Shown here one piece after another: positions 62,139 through 64,000 of a stretch of DNA of 64,000 bases. The stretch is from Streptomyces caelestis (GTDB taxonomy: Bacteria; Actinomycetota; Actinomycetes; Streptomycetales; Streptomycetaceae). Below the pieces are notes generated by a model that was given only the letters and a program-made list of their open reading frames with translations, did no database searches and was not told the origin of the DNA. A program made the translations under genes and the position numbers. The DNA lies in the NCBI RefSeq assembly GCF_001279005.1, contig NZ_LGCN01000143.1, positions 46,624-110,623 of the forward strand, written 5' to 3'. Within the stretch, counting starts at the first letter, position 1. Each line of letters begins with the position of its first letter.

Positions 62139-63557
62139 TCAGATCAGATCGGTCGTGGCGAGCCGGTGCACGGCGGCCAGCGGCACGGGCAGCCACTCGG
62201 GGCGGTGCCGGGCCTCGTAGACCACCTCGTAGACCGCCTTGTCGGTCTCGTACGCGCGCAGCAGCACCGGATCGGTGCGCGGGTCCCGGCCGGCCGCCTC
62301 CGCGTAGCCGGAGCAGTACGCCGCCCGGCACCGCACGGCCCAGTCCGGCTGCGCCGGGACCACCGAACGCGCCGCGTAGTCGAAGGACCGCAGCATGCCG
62401 GCCACGTCCCGCACCGCCGGCTGCGGCATCCGCCGCTCGGCCAGCGGCCGGGCCGGTTCCCCCTCGAAGTCGATCAGCGACCAGTCACCGGCCGGGGAAC
62501 GCAGGCACTGCCCGAGGTGCAGGTCGCCGTGCACCCGCTGGGCGGTCCAGACACGGCCCTCGGCGGCCAGGTCGTCCAGCGCCGTGAACGCCGAGCGCAG
62601 CCCGTCCGCGTACGGCCGCAGCGCGGGCACCGCGTGCACGGCCGCCTCGAGCCGCTCGGTCATGCCGACGACCATGGTGCGGAGCTGGACGTGCCCCAGC
62701 GTGACCGTGGGCAGCGCGCGGGCCAGCGCGGTGTGCACCTCGGCGGTGGCCCGCCCGAGGGCCCGCGCCTCGGCGACGAAGTCCTCCCCCTTGGCCAGCC
62801 CCCGCAGCGCCAGCTCCCAGCCGTCGGTCGCGCCCCGCACGAACGGCTGGAGCACCCCCAGGACGTACGGCTCGGCCGACGGCGGGCCGGGCGCCGCCTC
62901 ATCGGGCTCCGCGACCAGCCAGGCCGTCGGCGGGGGCACCCGGGGGCAGCCCTCGCGGGCCAGCGCCAGCGGCAGCTCCAGATCGGGGTTGATCCCGGGC
63001 AGCACCCGGCGCAGCAGCTTCAGGATGAACGTGTCTCCGTAGACGACCGACGAGTTCGACTGCTCGGCGGTCATCAGGCGCGGCACCAGACCGGACCGGA
63101 TCTCCTGGCGCGGGTCCCGCTCGAAGCGAAGCCCGCCGATCCGGGCCTGGGTGCGCAGGGCCTCCAGGAGGAGTTCGGCGGGCCGGGTGTCGTGCAGGGC
63201 CTCGTAGACCGTCAGCCCGGCCAGCGGGCCCCGCGTCACATGACCGATCAGCGCGGGCGCCAGCCGGGGCGGCAACGCCTCGCGCACGCCTATGAGCAGC
63301 TGGTAGCAGTCGCCGGGCTGTTCGGGGCCGCCGTGGCCCGGCTGGAGCGGCTGGTGCGCGCGCACCAGCAGGTGGTACAGGCCCAGCTTGGCGGTGGGCG
63401 GCAGCAGTTCGGTGGCCGCCACCAGGGAGAACCCCGTGACGGGGCGGCCCTTGCCCGCGAACCAGCGCTGTCGCGGCAGCCATTCCCTCAGCAGTGGATC
63501 CAGTGACGCAAGGAGGCCGGGCGGGGTCGTGACGGTGCGTGTGACGGCTTCCGACAT
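62139..63557 (-). CDS. mak: Maltokinase
   Basis: A 472-residue aminoglycoside-phosphotransferase-like kinase (Pep2/Mak1) that makes maltose-1-phosphate from maltose and ATP. The start at 63557 gives [18 protein letters not shown]; upstream extension of the frame lacks features. Catalytic-loop HGDLH is at 343-347 (VHGDLHLGQ) and the metal-binding aspartate in LIDFEGEP is Asp363. The N-terminal cap domain includes [14 protein letters not shown]. Maltose comes from TreS (upstream, same strand), and the product is used by the GlgE maltosyltransferase, whose gene is not in the window. Confidence 0.94.
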   Translation of the reverse strand: MSEAVTRTVTTPPGLLASLDPLLREWLPRQRWFAGKGRPVTGFSLVAATELLPPTAKLGLYHLLVRAHQPLQPGHGGPEQPGDCYQLLIGVREALPPRLAPALIGHVTRGPLAGLTVYEALHDTRPAELLLEALRTQARIGGLRFERDPRQEIRSGLVPRLMTAEQSNSSVVYGDTFILKLLRRVLPGINPDLELPLALAREGCPRVPPPTAWLVAEPDEAAPGPPSAEPYVLGVLQPFVRGATDGWELALRGLAKGEDFVAEARALGRATAEVHTALARALPTVTLGHVQLRTMVVGMTERLEAAVHAVPALRPYADGLRSAFTALDDLAAEGRVWTAQRVHGDLHLGQCLRSPAGDWSLIDFEGEPARPLAERRMPQPAVRDVAGMLRSFDYAARSVVPAQPDWAVRCRAAYCSGYAEAAGRDPRTDPVLLRAYETDKAVYEVVYEARHRPEWLPVPLAAVHRLATTDLI

Positions 63558-63861
63558 GGCGTCGCGTCCTTTCCGCGTCGGGTGCGGAGGGGCGTCGGGT
63601 TGCGTGAAGGGTGCCCAGGGCGGGACGGAGGAAACCGTCCCGCCCTGATGGCGGCCAGAGGCCTCACCGGCGGATGCGGAGCCGGAACCATGGGCGTTCA
63701 CGCAGCCCGAGGCGGGAGCGTGTCCTTGCCGATCACTCGGAAAGGTCTCACGCGACAAGCGCGCAGTTGATGACCGAGGCGGCCTCCCCCAGGACCTCAA
63801 GGGCCTGGGAGGCGCCCCCATGGCGGGTTCGGACCCCGTTCACCAGGGCGGCGTAACCGCA
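63558..63861 (-). terminator. Gap between treS and mak with two hairpins
   Basis: No gene is seen here. CAGGGCGGGACGG-N6-CCGTCCCGCCCTG forms a 13-bp stem at 63616-63647, and GCCTCCC...GGGAGGC a weaker one at 63782-63813. Either may weaken read-through from treS into mak. Confidence 0.5.
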
Positions 63862-64000
63862 TCACTGCTCACCGTGCTCTCGTGTCTCGTTGTGCCGCAA
63901 TCGGAACCAGTAGAAGCCGTGGCCCCCGAGGGTCAGCAGGTAGGGCAGGTCGCCGACGGCCGGGAAGCGCACCCCGCCGAACAGCTCGACCGGGTGCCGT
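63862..64000 (-). CDS. treS: Trehalose synthase, C-terminal end only
   Basis: The last 45 codons of a gene entering from the right edge. They read RHPVELFGGVRFPAVGDLPY, then LLTLGGHGFYWFRLRHNE, and end REHGEQ before a TGA at 63862-63864. The 'LGGHGFYWFRL' end is that of TreS C-terminal domains, and the order treS-mak-glgB is characteristic of Streptomyces and Mycobacterium. The catalytic domain lies outside the window. Confidence 0.85.
   Translation of the reverse strand, partial: RHPVELFGGVRFPAVGDLPYLLTLGGHGFYWFRLRHNETREHGEQ

Noticed and set aside
1..64000. CRISPR arrays, tRNA or rRNA genes, insertion sequences
   Set aside because: No regularly spaced repeats with unique spacers, no cloverleaf with acceptor CCA-type ends and no transposase-like frame with terminal inverted repeats was noticed on either strand.

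Overview
The window is a piece of a Streptomyces chromosome. The base composition is very high GC with near-universal G/C third codon positions, GTG starts and GTGA stop/start overlaps are frequent, and it carries the mycelial cytoskeleton pair scy/filP, AIM24-family operons, Streptomyces-type intergenic GC-rich repeats and the trehalose synthase/maltokinase/branching-enzyme alpha-glucan set. From memory the gene order resembles the S. coelicolor SCO5395-SCO5442 stretch; this was not checked by a search.

Layout. 1-1.4 kb: ABC exporter (permease truncated by the window edge). 1.4-6.4 kb: filP and scy, long coiled-coil proteins of polar growth. 6.6-9.5 kb: propionate/acyl-CoA genes (methylmalonyl-CoA epimerase, thiolase, MeaB-type GTPase). 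9.6-12.5 kb: a secreted PepSY protein divergent from an OmpR-type two-component system. 12.5-17 kb: two MarR regulators, a three-gene AIM24 operon, two DUF3817-like membrane proteins and an MTH1187-type protein. 17-18.7 kb: large subunit of isobutyryl-CoA mutase, preceded by a perfect 24-bp palindrome. 18.9-26.6 kb: secreted beta-propeller protein, methyltransferase, TetR regulator, thioredoxin/TPR protein and a three-gene DUF6230/DUF6114-type surface operon. 26.7-32.8 kb: central carbon genes, pta-ackA-pyk in one direction and pfkA divergent. 33.4-44.3 kb: GH114-like lipoprotein, small hypothetical protein, a 2243-residue secreted RHS polymorphic toxin with a HINT processing domain, and a secreted peptidoglycan amidase. 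44.4-52.4 kb: an accessory island with an HTH/DUF5919-like regulator, three tiny overlapping genes, two STAND (NB-ARC-TPR) ATPases, a nucleosidase and a membrane protein. 52.3-56.2 kb: CitA/CitB-type two-component system next to the dicarboxylate carrier dctA. 56.4-59.6 kb: MerR-thioredoxin pair and a HelD-like helicase. 59.6-64 kb: glgB, maltokinase and the 3' end of treS.

How genes work together. Thiolase, epimerase, MeaB and isobutyryl-CoA mutase link acetyl-, propionyl- and butyryl-CoA pools; pfkA, pyk, ackA and pta control carbon flow from fructose-6-phosphate to acetate; TreS, maltokinase and GlgB belong to the maltose-1-phosphate route to alpha-glucan. The CitAB pair probably controls dctA.

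The most unusual part is the STAND island. A nucleosidase gene is followed, in the +1 reading frame and without any conventional start codon, by an NB-ARC-TPR gene, as if one nucleosidase-STAND-TPR protein had been split. A second STAND protein carries the same short DFRGG linker behind a different N-terminal module. This fits an NLR-like defence system, but that function is inferred. The RHS toxin tip, 70 residues with an H-x-H-x-D motif and no obvious immunity gene on its strand, is the second candidate for something undescribed.
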